Position numbers and translations under genes: made by a program. Of a stretch of 58,559 nt of DNA, positions 1 through 8,860 are shown piece after piece. Position 1 is the first letter of the stretch. The number at the start of each line of letters is the position of its first letter. The notes under the pieces were generated by a model that saw only the letters and a list, made by a program, of their open reading frames with translations, was not told the origin of the DNA and ran no database searches. Source of the DNA: Frankia nepalensis (GTDB lineage: Bacteria; Actinomycetota; Actinomycetes; Frankiales; Frankiaceae); contig NZ_JADWYU010000091.1 in the NCBI RefSeq assembly GCF_016786325.1, forward strand, positions 1 to 58,559, in the 5' to 3' direction.

Positions 1-96
1 GCGAACGCGCCCGCGTCCGCTCCGAACGCCAGCAACGCTGGGGACGACCACGATCACGGGCCGCCTGACCCGAACCGAAACACGTTCGTGGTCAGC

Positions 97-398
97 GCAC
101 TAGCCGACTTGACACCCCACAGGCTCGAGCTGCCGCGGCCGACTGATCGATCCGAGCTGGGCGCGAATGCGGGCGCCGATGCGAGCAGGTGGGCGGATAC
201 GCCTCCACCTGGCCGAAGCCCACTCCCGCGAGCCAGGCGAGCAGCGCCGCTGACTTGCGGCTCACCATGGACGTTGCAGGTCTGGGGCCAGTGCTGTTCG
301 ACCACGCGTCGACGCCCGGCGACCCGGGCGGTCAGCGCGAGTCCAGCGATCAGCGGGCGCCACACGGCCGGCGGTATTCCGTTCGACGATGAGGCCAT
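97..398 (-). pseudogene. Possible frameshifted ORF of unknown function
   Basis: Two reading frames on the minus strand look like halves of one protein. The first, from an ATG at 398, encodes a stretch ending in HGEPQVSG; near position 245 coding character moves to the next frame, which continues ALLAWLAGVGFGQVEAYPPT and stops near 97. The joined sequence has the composition of a real actinobacterial protein, while neither frame alone does over its whole length. I do not recognise the family. It may be a decayed gene next to the helicase remnant, or chance in GC-rich DNA. Confidence 0.3.
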
Positions 399-430
399 GC
401 CACGTCGATCTGCCGGCCGGAGGAGTGTGA

Positions 431-715
431 GCCGGTTCGTGCCGTGATGGCCGGGGCGCGCCCGAGCTGCTCGGTGCCTCCGCCGCCCCCGCCGGCGCCG
501 AGGGCGTGCTCCACGCCCGGGTGGCGGTGCTGACCGTCGCCGACAGCAAGGGCCTGGAGTTCGACGCCGTGCTCCTGGTCGAGCCGGCGGCGCTGCTCGC
601 CGGGCCGACCAGGGGCCTGGCCGACCTCTACGTGGCCCTCACCCGCGCCACCCGTTCACTGACCGTCGTCCACAGCGACGACCTCCCGGAGGTGCTGGGG
701 CGCCTCGCGGCCTGA
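431..715 (+). pseudogene. C-terminal remnant of a UvrD-like helicase
   Basis: The frame is open from just after a TGA at 428-430 and ends at the TGA at 713-715. It encodes the last part of a superfamily 1 helicase: the motif V region TVADSKGLEFDAVLLVEP and the motif VI region LYVALTRATRSLTVVH are both clear. The ATPase core (Walker A, motifs II-IV) that such a protein needs is absent upstream, so this cannot be an active helicase. The plausible in-frame starts (for example GTG at 506) have no convincing ribosome binding site. The neighbouring DNA upstream is also degenerate, so I read it as a 5'-truncated pseudogene. Confidence 0.65.
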
Positions 716-764
716 CCGTCCGGCGCCGCCGCCCCTGGCTGTCGGGCGCCGCGGGTCGTCGCGC

Positions 765-1448
765 CTATCCGGCGGTGGCGCCGGCGGCGTGGCGCCGGGT
801 GACCAGGCCGGCGCCGGTGACCACGGCCCACACTGCGACCCCGAGGGCGGTCGGGAAGAGTGGGTCGAGGGCGCTGGTGAAGACGGCGGTCCCGCTGGCC
901 AGCGCGTACCCGACGCCGCCGACGACTCCGAACGCGGCCGCGACCGGGCTGCCCAGCGTGCGCCGCGCCGCGCCCAGGATCGCCAGCGCGGCGATGGCGA
1001 AGCCGAAGAGCGGGACCGTGACCGTGTCGGCGACCAGGACCACGTCGGTGAGCGGATGACTGTCGCCGCGGGCGATCCGGTCGGCCTCGGTGGCGGCGAG
1101 CAGGTGGAGCAGGGCGACGGGCGCGCTGATCACGGCGGTCACGGCCGCGGCGACGGCCGCCTTGTGCGCGTGGTCGTCCCGGGCGAGCACGCGGCTGCGC
1201 ACCAGGGCGACCAGCGCCGCCGCGAGGAGGACAGCGCCAACCGCCATGAGGGTGTGCGCCGGGTACCAGGCGGAGTCCTCGTACATGACCCGCATCTGCT
1301 GCGCCATGCCGAGCTCCGGTCGGTCCTCGTTCGGGTGGAATAGGCCACCGGCCAGGAAGAACAGCCCGCCGGCCGGGAGCAGCCATCCGGCGGGCGGTAT
1401 CGCCCTGCGGGCCGGAACGCGGGTTTCGGCGGTAGTAGCGTTTGACAT
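765..1448 (-). CDS. Multi-pass integral membrane protein, unknown function
   Basis: A 227-aa protein with about six hydrophobic helices covering nearly its whole length, beginning with GWLLPAGGLFFLAGGLF and ending with a helix around ALGVAVWAVVTGAGLV. The hydrophilic pieces are short and no catalytic motif is visible. The ATG at 1448 is preferred over the in-frame start at 1490 because GGAGGG sits 6 nt upstream of it. It is divergent from the receiver-kinase operon that starts at 1592, with about 140 nt between them, so the two could share a control region. I do not recognise a named family. Confidence 0.75.
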   Translation of the reverse strand: MSNATTAETRVPARRAIPPAGWLLPAGGLFFLAGGLFHPNEDRPELGMAQQMRVMYEDSAWYPAHTLMAVGAVLLAAALVALVRSRVLARDDHAHKAAVAAAVTAVISAPVALLHLLAATEADRIARGDSHPLTDVVLVADTVTVPLFGFAIAALAILGAARRTLGSPVAAAFGVVGGVGYALASGTAVFTSALDPLFPTALGVAVWAVVTGAGLVTRRHAAGATAG

Positions 1449-1591
1449 CGTGATCCCTCCATGGGTTGTCTCGAGGGACCGTAGAAACATCTGCGCGCCG
1501 GTTCATGAGTGCGGACCCTCGCAGTCGTGCGGGTCTGGCCCTGAGGGTCAGCCCTGATGGATTCCCGCCCCCGGCATGGGACGGTGACTGA

Positions 1592-1951
1592 ATGACGCGC
1601 ACCGCCGTGATCGTGGATGACCACGCCGAGTTCCGGGCGCGGGCGCGGGAACTGCTGGAGGCGGCCGGCTACGAGATCGTGGGATCGTGCCCGGACGGCC
1701 GGAGCGCCCTCGTGACGATCGACAGGACCCGCCCGGACGTCGTGCTGCTTGACATCCAGCTGCCGGACGTCGACGGTTTCGGCGTGCTGGCGCGCATCGA
1801 CGCGCCACCGGCGGGTCCCGTGGTGGTGCTCGTGTCCACGCGGGCGGCGGTCGACTACGGAGGACGGCTGGCGCGCAGTGGGGCGGCCGGCTTCATCACC
1901 AAAGCGGAGCTGTCCGCCGACGCGCTGGCGGCCGTGGTCGGTGACCGGTGA
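1592..1951 (+). CDS. Stand-alone response regulator receiver domain
   Basis: A 119-aa protein made only of a CheY-like receiver. The acidic pair is in VIVDDHAEF, the phosphoacceptor Asp in VVLLDIQLP, and the conserved Lys in GFITKAEL, so the site looks functional. There is no output domain. Its stop overlaps the GTG of the histidine kinase gene by 4 nt (GTGA), which implies translational coupling, and a second regulator with a LuxR output follows the kinase. One kinase flanked by two receivers suggests either a phosphate sink or a short relay. Confidence 0.85.
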   Translation: MTRTAVIVDDHAEFRARARELLEAAGYEIVGSCPDGRSALVTIDRTRPDVVLLDIQLPDVDGFGVLARIDAPPAGPVVVLVSTRAAVDYGGRLARSGAAGFITKAELSADALAAVVGDR

Positions 1952-4092
1952 CCACGCAGGCGACGGCGGCCGGGGGTACGGCCGTCGGGGGAACGCCGGT
2001 CGGGGGGACCGGCCCGCCCGCGCTGGCGGACCCGCGGGGGCGTCTGCTGACCAGGGCGGCGCGGGTGGCGCTCGGGCTGCTGGTGGCGGGATGCGTCGCC
2101 GCCGGCTTCCGGCTCGGCGGGTACCTGCCGAACCTGCACAACGGGCTGATCGCGGTGAGCTTCACCGCCGTCGGCCTGTTCGTGGTCACGCGTCGGCCCG
2201 ACAACCGGGAGGGCTGGCTTTTTGTCGCGACCGGGACCGCGTCCGCCATCATGTTCCTGGGCCGGCAGCACGGCCTGGCCGTGGAGGCGGGCAGGGCGGA
2301 GAACTCGACCGCGGTGACCTGGCTGACCTGGCTGGGCGTATGGCCGCTCGCGCCGATCCTGGTGCTCGCCGGGGTGACGTTCATGTCCTTCCCGGACGGG
2401 CGGCTGCCGTCGCGCCGGTGGCGGCTGGTCGTGGTCGCCATGGCGGTCGCCGCGGGCCTGCTCGCGCTGCTGTCGGCGCTCTGGCCGGTCGAGTACTCAG
2501 AGAACTCGCTGGTGGTGGCGCATCCGTTCCGGACCGGCGGCGAGGACGTCGCCCAACGGATCTGGAACGTGTCCGGCCCCCTCTGTTACACCCTGTTCCA
2601 GATCACCTGGGTTGTCGCGGTGATCTTCCGGCTGCGGCGGGCCCGGGGCGACGAGGCGCGCCAGATCCGGTGGTTCGCGTTCGCGGTGACCATCGGGGCG
2701 GTGGCGATGGCGACGGGCGCGATCGCCTTCCGTTCCGCGATCCTCGGGGTGCTCGCGGTGCCGCTCGTCGCGGTCGCGGCGGGCGCCGCGATCGTCAAGT
2801 ACCGGCTCTACGACATCGACCCGGTGATCAACAAGGCGTTGGTCGTCGGGGCGATGGCGACCCTGGTGACCGGCGGCTACATCGGAGTGGTGGTGGTCGT
2901 CGGCCGGTTCGTCGGCATGTCGGCCGCGCAGCACCCGGTGTGGTCCATCGTGGCCACCGCGGTCGTCGCCGTCGTCTTCGAACCGGCGCGACGCCGGGTG
3001 CAGACGCTGGCGGACCGGCTGGTGTACGGCCACCGGCCGACCCCGTACGAGACCCTCGCCTGGCTGACGACCCAGCTGAACGGCGGTGTCCGACCGGACG
3101 ACCTGGCGGCGGGGCTCGCGATCGCGGTGGCGGACGGGGTCGGCGCCGCCGAGGTGACGCTGTGGGAGGGTACGGCCGACAGGCTGGTGCCGGTGGCGTC
3201 CTGGCCGCCCGCGGCCGCCTCGGTGGCCCCGCGTGAGCTGCGCTGTCTCGACGGCGGGGGAACGCGGGTTCTGCCCATCGTCCGGGACGGCCGGGTCCGC
3301 GGTGCCGTCACGCTGCGCAAGGCACCCGGCGAGGCGCTGACGCCGGCCGAGGACCGGCTGCTGCGTGACCTGGCGGCGCAGGCGAGCCTCGTGCTCGACA
3401 ACGTCGGCCTCGGGCTCGAGCTGCGCCGGCGGCTGCGCCAGATCGAACTCCAGGCGGCCGAGCTGCAGGCCGCGGCGAAACGGATCGTGGCCGCGCAGTA
3501 CGAGGCGCGCCGCGCCATCGAGCGCGACCTGCACGACGGCGCCCAGCAGCGCCTGGTCACCCTGGCGCTCGGCCTGCGCTCCCTGGCCGAGCGGGCCGCC
3601 GCGGGTGGCCACGACGCGCTCGCCCGAAACGTCGACGACGCGCGCCGGGACCTCCTCGACGCGCTCGCCGAGCTGCGGGAGCTGGCCCGCGGGATCCACC
3701 CGGCGATCCTGACCCAGGAGGGTCTCGAGGCTGCCCTGGAGTTCCTGGCCGAGCGGTCCCCGATTCCCGTCGAGCTCGACGCGCGGGTGGACCGGCGTCT
3801 CGGCCAGGACGTCGAGGCCACGGCGTACTTCCTGGTCAGCGAGGCGCTGACGAACGCCGCCCGGCATGCCGGGGCCGCGCGCGTCGCCATCACCGGCCGG
3901 CTGGCGGACGGCTGGCTGCGCCTCGAGATCGCCGACGACGGGCGGGGCGGGGCGGACGCGCGCCGCGGCCAGGGTTTGCAGGGGCTGGTCGACCGGACGG
4001 CGACCCTGAACGGGCAGCTGACCGTGCACAGCCCGCCCGGCGGCGGCACCCGGCTCGTCGCCCAGATCCCCGCGGAGAACCCGCGCGAGTAG
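1948..4092 (+). CDS. NarL-type sensor histidine kinase with membrane and GAF-like domains
   Basis: A 714-aa kinase. The N-terminal roughly 350 residues contain about eight membrane helices; a GAF-like region follows (about residues 375-490, ending in ADEDRLL-type sequence before QASLVLDNV), then a coiled segment and a HisKA_3 core. The phospho-acceptor His (about residue 529) is in ERDLHDGAQQRL, the N-box is SEALTNAARHAGA and the G-boxes are DDGRGG and GQGLQGLVDR. This is the standard kinase partner of LuxR-output regulators, and one is encoded 19 nt downstream. The signal sensed cannot be told from sequence. Confidence 0.93.
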   Translation: MTTQATAAGGTAVGGTPVGGTGPPALADPRGRLLTRAARVALGLLVAGCVAAGFRLGGYLPNLHNGLIAVSFTAVGLFVVTRRPDNREGWLFVATGTASAIMFLGRQHGLAVEAGRAENSTAVTWLTWLGVWPLAPILVLAGVTFMSFPDGRLPSRRWRLVVVAMAVAAGLLALLSALWPVEYSENSLVVAHPFRTGGEDVAQRIWNVSGPLCYTLFQITWVVAVIFRLRRARGDEARQIRWFAFAVTIGAVAMATGAIAFRSAILGVLAVPLVAVAAGAAIVKYRLYDIDPVINKALVVGAMATLVTGGYIGVVVVVGRFVGMSAAQHPVWSIVATAVVAVVFEPARRRVQTLADRLVYGHRPTPYETLAWLTTQLNGGVRPDDLAAGLAIAVADGVGAAEVTLWEGTADRLVPVASWPPAAASVAPRELRCLDGGGTRVLPIVRDGRVRGAVTLRKAPGEALTPAEDRLLRDLAAQASLVLDNVGLGLELRRRLRQIELQAAELQAAAKRIVAAQYEARRAIERDLHDGAQQRLVTLALGLRSLAERAAAGGHDALARNVDDARRDLLDALAELRELARGIHPAILTQEGLEAALEFLAERSPIPVELDARVDRRLGQDVEATAYFLVSEALTNAARHAGAARVAITGRLADGWLRLEIADDGRGGADARRGQGLQGLVDRTATLNGQLTVHSPPGGGTRLVAQIPAENPRE

Positions 4093-4111
4093 CGGAGTAA
4101 TGGAGATTTTC

Positions 4112-4756
4112 ATGCGTGTGGTCGTCGCCGACGACGCCGTGCTGTTCCGGGAGGGCACGGCCCGCCTCCTCACGGAGGCGGGCTTCGACGTGACGGGGCT
4201 CGCCCGTGACGCGGCCGAGCTTCGCGCGCTCGTCGCCCGGGACCCTCCCGACGCGGCGATCATCGACATCCGGATGCCGCCCGGCCACCTCACCGAGGGC
4301 GTCGAGGCCGCCGCCGACATCCGTCGGAGCCTCCCGGACGTCGGCCTGCTGCTGCTGTCCCAGCACGTGGAGACGCGCGTCGCGACGCGGCTCGTGACCG
4401 AGTTCCGCGCCGGTGTCGGCTATCTCCTCAAGGACCGGGTCAGCGACCTGGCCGCCTTCGCCGATGATGTGCGGCGGGTCGCCGCCGGCGGCTGCGTCCT
4501 TGACCCGGAGCTGATCGCGCGGCTGGTCGGGAAGCGCCGTGAACGTGACCCGCTGGTCGCTCTCACTGAGCGCGAGCGCACCGTGCTCGCCCTCATGGCG
4601 CAGGGGCGCTCCAACGCCGCGCTGGCCGCGGAGCTGTACCTGAGCGAGAAGACGGTCGAGGCCCATGTGCGCAGCATCTTCACCAAGCTGAACCTGCATC
4701 CCGACCCGGGCGACCACCGCCGGGTGCTCGCGGTACTGGCGTTCCTGCGCTCCTGA
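4112..4756 (+). CDS. LuxR/NarL-family response regulator
   Basis: A 214-aa regulator with an intact receiver (VVVADDAVLF, phosphoacceptor in AIIDIRMPP, Lys in YLLKDRV) and a C-terminal LuxR helix-turn-helix, LTERERTVLALMAQGRSN followed by LSEKTVEAHVRSIFTKLNL. An in-frame ATG exists at 4100, but GGAG lies 7-8 nt before the ATG at 4112 and family members start with MRVVVADD, so 4112 is chosen. It follows the sensor kinase gene closely and is its likely partner. Targets are unknown; the adjacent membrane protein gene and the operon itself are candidates. Confidence 0.93.
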   Translation: MRVVVADDAVLFREGTARLLTEAGFDVTGLARDAAELRALVARDPPDAAIIDIRMPPGHLTEGVEAAADIRRSLPDVGLLLLSQHVETRVATRLVTEFRAGVGYLLKDRVSDLAAFADDVRRVAAGGCVLDPELIARLVGKRRERDPLVALTERERTVLALMAQGRSNAALAAELYLSEKTVEAHVRSIFTKLNLHPDPGDHRRVLAVLAFLRS

Positions 4757-4819
4757 GCTTCCGACCTCGACTCCCGGGGTCCGCCGGGGCGACCGCGTCC
4801 CACGTCCGCGCCTCCGCCT

Positions 4820-5578
4820 GTCCATGGCGAGGTTACGGGCGGCCTGGGTGACCCACGCGGCGGTGGGGTATGCGGTGGCGCCCAGGATCCGGATCCGCCG
4901 GGTGGAGTGTTCGATCACCGTGAGGATGTACAGGCGCGCCCCGGTCAGGGTCACCGTTTCGAAGAAGTCGGCGGCGAGGATCGCGTGGGCTTGGGCGCGG
5001 AGGAAGTCGGCCCAGGTGGTCGCGGTCCGGTCGGGTGCGGGGTCGATGCCTGCGTCACGCAGGATCTCCCGGACGGTGGATGGGGCGACCCGGATGCCGA
5101 GGGTCAGGAGTTCGCCGTGGATTCGACGGTAGCCCCAGCTGCTGTTTTCCCTGGCCAGCCGTAACACCAGGGCGCGGATCGAGGCCACGGTACGGGGCCG
5201 GCCACGCCGCCTGGGACGGGAGCGAGCGGCGTGGTGGCGGGCGATCAGATCGCGATGTCAGCGCAGGACGGTCTCCGGGCGCACCAGGAGTCGCAGGCGG
5301 CGCAGGGTTGGCCGCGGCAGCGCGTGCAGGAGCGCGGCGAGCAGAGCACGGTCGGCGGGATGGAACTGGATCCGTTGACCGTCGAGTTGGCGTTGCAGCA
5401 CGGCGATCTGGTGGCGCAGGGCGAGGATCTCGACGTCCTTGTCACGGCCACCGCGGGGCAGCAGGCGCAGCAGCGCGAACGCGTTCGTGACACCGAGGTA
5501 GGTCAGCCGACGCACCACGAACCGCCATCCTCGCGCAGCCGCCGGCGCCCAGGCGAGGGCCGGCGCTGGGAGGGCCAT
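4820..5578 (-). pseudogene. Broken integrase-core transposase
   Basis: The minus strand encodes an integrase-type transposase in two in-frame pieces. The first contains DKDVEILALRHQIAVLQRQL and ends in PETVLR, where a TGA (complement of 5258-5260) replaces the Trp of the usual LRWHRDLIARHH motif. The frame then continues through the segment SSWGYRRIHGELLTLGIRVA into the start of the DDE domain (ILAADFFETVTLTGARLYIL) and loses homology after RNLAMD at about 4820. The second and third catalytic acidic residues are missing. With one nonsense codon and a 3' truncation it is inactive. I found no terminal inverted repeats or target duplication. Confidence 0.8.
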
Positions 5579-5834
5579 GGTCGGCAGCCACGGCTGCGAC
5601 CGCGCTGAGCAGGGCGGATGGCATATTCGGCAGCCACACTGCCACGTCGATGCGGATGCCCGGCTACGGCCGCCGGTTGCCCCTGCCGAGCCAGCTCACA
5701 CCGCGTGACGAGAGTGCCTGCGGGCCGCGGCTGGTACCTCGCGAGCCGCCCACGTGCACCTCGACGTCGGGTGACCGGCGCTTGGCCGGGTGGCTCGATC
5801 GTGCGGCCAGGCTCGCCGCCGACCTTGATCGTAG

Positions 5835-5850
5835 ATCGAAACTCTTCGAT
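5835..5850. promoter_or_regulatory. Inverted repeat ATCGAA-N4-TTCGAT (copy 1)
   Basis: A perfect 6-bp inverted repeat with a 4-nt spacer, about 130 nt upstream of pstS. The same half-sites with the same spacing recur at 5892-5907, which makes a protein-binding role likely. Confidence 0.4.
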
Positions 5851-5863
5851 GTCTTCCTGCTTC

Positions 5864-5896
5864 GGTCCCCTTCCGTTCGACGTCCGTTCATATCGA
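5864..5896 (+). promoter_or_regulatory. PHO-box-like direct repeats upstream of pstS
   Basis: Two 11-nt direct repeat units, GTTCGACGTCC (5875-5885) and GTTCATATCGA (5886-5896), match the layout of actinobacterial PhoP boxes (tandem 11-nt units beginning GTTCA). A weaker third unit, GGTCCCCTTCC, precedes them at 5864-5874. A -10-like TATGAC follows at 5907-5912. The site is about 90 nt before pstS, as expected for phosphate-starvation control. Confidence 0.55.
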
Positions 5897-5910
5897 AGGT
5901 CTTCGATATG
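5889..5910. promoter_or_regulatory. Perfect palindrome overlapping the pst control site (copy 2)
   Basis: Arms CATATCGAAG and CTTCGATATG are separated by GT. It contains the ATCGAA-N4-TTCGAT core seen at 5835-5850 and overlaps the second PHO-box unit, so a factor bound here would compete with or assist PhoP-type binding. Confidence 0.45.
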
Positions 5911-5982
5911 ACCTCGGTTGGTTCGCGTGGACCCGCCACATATGCGCCCGTGGGCGCGGGGGAAGACTGAGGGGATGCGCAC

Positions 5983-6981
5983 GTGGCAATAAGGGGTAAG
6001 CGGTTGGGCGCCGTCGTCGGCGTCGCGCTCGCGGCGGTCTTGACCGTGTCCGCGTGTGGTGACGACGAGGAGCCGACGACACCGGGTTCCGGAGGCACCG
6101 CGGCCGCGCTGTCCGGGACCGTCAAGGTCGATGGGTCGAGCACCGTCGCGCCGTTGTCGGAGGCGGCGGCCGAGTTGTTCCGCGAGGAGCAGGGCGGCGT
6201 GCAGATCACCGTCGGTACGTCCGGCACCGGTGGCGGCTTCGAGAAGTTCTGCCGGGGCGAGACGGACATCTCCGACGCCTCGCGCGCGATCGAGGACGAC
6301 GAGGTGGCCGCCTGCGAGGAGGCCGGCATCGCCTTCGATGCGTTCCAGGTCGCGAACGACGCGCTCACGGTCGTCGTGAACAAGGAGAACACCTGGGCGA
6401 AGTGCCTCACGGTCGACCAGCTCAAGACGATCTGGGACGAGGGCTCGACCGTCAGCAACTGGAACCAGGTCGACCCGTCGTTCCCGGACGAGCCGTTGAA
6501 GCTGTTCGGCGCGGGCACGGACTCCGGTACGTTCGACTACTTCACCGCCGCGGTCAACGGCGAGGAGGGCCGTAGCCGCACGGACTACCAGGCGACCGAG
6601 GACGACAACGTCACCGTTCAGGGCGTGACCTCGTCCAAGGGCGGGCTTGGCTACTTCGGTTTCTCCTACTACGAGGAGAACGCCGACGAGCTGACCGCCG
6701 TGCAGATCGACGGCGGCGAGGGCTGTGTCACGCCGAGCGTCGCGACGGCGCAGGACGGCACGTACTCGCCGCTGGCCCGCCCGCTGTTCATCTACGTCAA
6801 CGGCAAGTCGCTCGCCCGGCCCGAGGTCAAGGGGTTCGTCGAGTTCTACCTGGCGAACTCCACGGCGATCGCCGAGCAGGTCCAGTTCGTGCCGCTGACC
6901 GACGCGCAGATCAAGACCGCGCAGGACAAGCTCACCGCGCTGCAGGCGAGCGCGGGCGTCACCGCCACGCCGAGTTCGTGA
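5983..6981 (+). CDS. pstS: Phosphate ABC transporter substrate-binding lipoprotein PstS
   Basis: A 332-aa periplasmic-type binding protein that captures inorganic phosphate for the PstCAB permease. It has a lipoprotein signal with lipobox VSAC (Cys near residue 25). Family motifs are VDGSSTVAPLSEAA, GTSGTGGGFEKFC, ISDASR and GTDSGTFDYF, the phosphate-coordinating loops. The GTG at 5983 is preceded by GAGGGG about 10 nt upstream; the ATG at 5974 is in another frame and closes at once. It is first in the pst operon, 7 nt before pstC, and sits behind a PHO-box-like element, so induction by phosphate limitation is likely. Confidence 0.97.
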   Translation: MAIRGKRLGAVVGVALAAVLTVSACGDDEEPTTPGSGGTAAALSGTVKVDGSSTVAPLSEAAAELFREEQGGVQITVGTSGTGGGFEKFCRGETDISDASRAIEDDEVAACEEAGIAFDAFQVANDALTVVVNKENTWAKCLTVDQLKTIWDEGSTVSNWNQVDPSFPDEPLKLFGAGTDSGTFDYFTAAVNGEEGRSRTDYQATEDDNVTVQGVTSSKGGLGYFGFSYYEENADELTAVQIDGGEGCVTPSVATAQDGTYSPLARPLFIYVNGKSLARPEVKGFVEFYLANSTAIAEQVQFVPLTDAQIKTAQDKLTALQASAGVTATPSS

Positions 6982-6988
6982 CGACGAC

Positions 6989-7942
6989 ATGACGCGGGCG
7001 GAATCCACCGCCGCCGGCGGGGTCGCCGCGGGGAGCGTTTCCCTGCGGCGGCCTCGGCCGCGCTACGGCGAAGCAGTCATCCGCGGCGCGCTGTTCGCCG
7101 CCGCGCTGTTGTCGGTCGCGACGACGGTCGGGATCGTCGTCGCGCTGATCGTCCCGACGGTCGAGTTCTTCGCCGAGGTCAGCGTCCTGGACTTCCTGAC
7201 CGGCACCGAATGGGCGCCGCTGTTCGCCAGGCCGAAGTTCGGCGTGCTGCCGCTGCTGGTCGGGACCCTGGTGGTCACCGTGGTGGCGCTGATCGTCGCC
7301 ATACCGCTTGGACTTGGTGCCGCGACGTTCCTGTCCGAGTACGCGACCGACCGGGTCCGGCGCGTGCTCAAGCCCGTCCTCGAGGTGCTCGCCGGTATCC
7401 CCACCGTCGTCTACGGCTTCTTCGCGCTCACCTTCGTCACCCCGCTGCTGCAGGACATCTGGCTGTTCGGCGACCCGCCGGAGGGCTTCAACGCCCTGTC
7501 CGCCGGCATCGTCATGGGCATCATGATCGTCCCGACGGTCGCGTCGCTGTCCGAGGACGCGATGAGCGCCGTGCCCGCGGACCTCAAGGCCGGCGGGTAC
7601 GCGCTGGGCAGCAGTAAACGCCAGGTAGCGACGAGGGTGACGTTCCCGGCGGCGCTGTCGGGCATCGTCGCGGCCATCGTGCTGGCGATCTCCCGCGCCG
7701 TCGGCGAAACCATGATCGTCCTGGTGGCTGCCGGTGGAACACCGAACCTCAGCGCCGACCCGCGCGAGGCGATGCAGACGATGACCGCCTTCATCGGGGC
7801 GGCCGGGATCGGCGACCAGCCGGTCGGCTCCATCGGCTACAAGACGATCTTCGCCGTTGGTTCGCTGCTGTTCGTCATCACCCTCGTCATGAACGCCGTC
7901 TCCATCCGGCTCGTCCGCAAGTTCCGGGAGGTGTACGAGTGA
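6989..7942 (+). CDS. pstC: Phosphate ABC transporter permease PstC
   Basis: A 317-aa inner-membrane permease with six predicted helices. The hallmark sequences are GAATFLSEYA, LEVLAGIPTVVYGFFAL and the coupling-loop region SEDAMSAVPADLKAGGYALG, followed by RAVGETMIVLVAAGG. It forms the phosphate channel with PstA. The gene starts 7 nt after pstS and its TGA overlaps the pstA GTG by 4 nt, so the two permease subunits are translationally coupled. Confidence 0.96.
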   Translation: MTRAESTAAGGVAAGSVSLRRPRPRYGEAVIRGALFAAALLSVATTVGIVVALIVPTVEFFAEVSVLDFLTGTEWAPLFARPKFGVLPLLVGTLVVTVVALIVAIPLGLGAATFLSEYATDRVRRVLKPVLEVLAGIPTVVYGFFALTFVTPLLQDIWLFGDPPEGFNALSAGIVMGIMIVPTVASLSEDAMSAVPADLKAGGYALGSSKRQVATRVTFPAALSGIVAAIVLAISRAVGETMIVLVAAGGTPNLSADPREAMQTMTAFIGAAGIGDQPVGSIGYKTIFAVGSLLFVITLVMNAVSIRLVRKFREVYE

Positions 7943-8856
7943 GCACCACCCAGACCACCGGCGTGGAAGACCCGGCCGTGGCCGAGGCGACGTCGCATGC
8001 CGACCTCACGGCGGGGCAGCGGTCGATCAAGGATGTCCTGTTCTACGTGGGCATGCTGGCGAGCCTCGGGATCGCCTTCACGGCCCTGGTCGCCCTGATC
8101 GCCCTGATGCTGGTCCAGGGCTGGCCACGGCTCAACCTCGACCTCATCACCCACTTCCCGTCCAGCATCCCGGCCAGGGCCGGGGCCGAGTCGGCGGTGC
8201 TGGGAAGCATCTGGGTCGTCGGCTTCACCGCGCTGTTCACGATCCCGCTGGGGGTGGCCGCCGCCGTCTACCTGGAGGAGTTCGCCGACAAACAGCGCTG
8301 GTACAACCGCCTGATCGAGCTGAACATCCAGAACCTGGCGGCGGTGCCGTCGATCGTCTACGGCATCCTCGGCCTCGGCCTGATCGTGCAGGCCGCGGGA
8401 CTGGGCCAGGTCGTACTCGCGGCCTCGTTGACACTCACCCTGCTCGTACTGCCCACGGTGATCATCGCGGCGCGGGAGGCGATCCGGGCTGTCCCGGACT
8501 CGATCCGGGCCGGTTCGCTCGCGCTCGGCGCGACCCAGTGGCAGACGGTGTGGCGGCAGGTGCTGCCGGCCTCGGTGCCGGGCATCGCCACCGGAGTGAT
8601 CCTCGCGCTGTCCCGGGCGATCGGCGAGGCGGCGCCGCTGGTGCTGCTCGGCGGGCTCACCTTCATCCAGTTCAACCCGAGCGGCCTGGACAGCCCGTTC
8701 ACGGTGCTACCGATCCAGATCTTCAACTGGGTCTCCCGGCCCCAGGACGAATTCGAGGTGCTCGCGGCCGCGGCCGGCGTCGTCCTCCTCGTGATCCTGC
8801 TGGCCATGAACAGCATCGCGATCCTCGTCCGGAACCGGTTCCAGCGCCGCTGGTAG
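7939..8856 (+). CDS. pstA: Phosphate ABC transporter permease PstA
   Basis: A 305-aa permease subunit with about six helices. It shows the PstA motifs AAVYLEEFADK, NLAAVPSIVYGILGLGL and the coupling loop REAIRAVPDSIRAGSLALGA, then SRAIGEAAPLVLLGG. It pairs with PstC. The GTG start overlaps the pstC stop (GTGA). A 111-nt gap containing a GC-rich stem separates it from pstB, unusual for an otherwise tightly packed operon. Confidence 0.96.
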   Translation: MSTTQTTGVEDPAVAEATSHADLTAGQRSIKDVLFYVGMLASLGIAFTALVALIALMLVQGWPRLNLDLITHFPSSIPARAGAESAVLGSIWVVGFTALFTIPLGVAAAVYLEEFADKQRWYNRLIELNIQNLAAVPSIVYGILGLGLIVQAAGLGQVVLAASLTLTLLVLPTVIIAAREAIRAVPDSIRAGSLALGATQWQTVWRQVLPASVPGIATGVILALSRAIGEAAPLVLLGGLTFIQFNPSGLDSPFTVLPIQIFNWVSRPQDEFEVLAAAAGVVLLVILLAMNSIAILVRNRFQRRW

Positions 8857-8860
8857 CCCA

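Noticed and set aside
1749-3236. Plus-strand frame overlapping the receiver and kinase genes
   Set aside because: Out-of-frame shadow; kinase and receiver motifs are in the other frames.
3890-4819. Downstream part of the minus-strand frame that contains the transposase
   Set aside because: Transposase similarity stops at about 4820; the remainder is antisense to the LuxR regulator and kinase.
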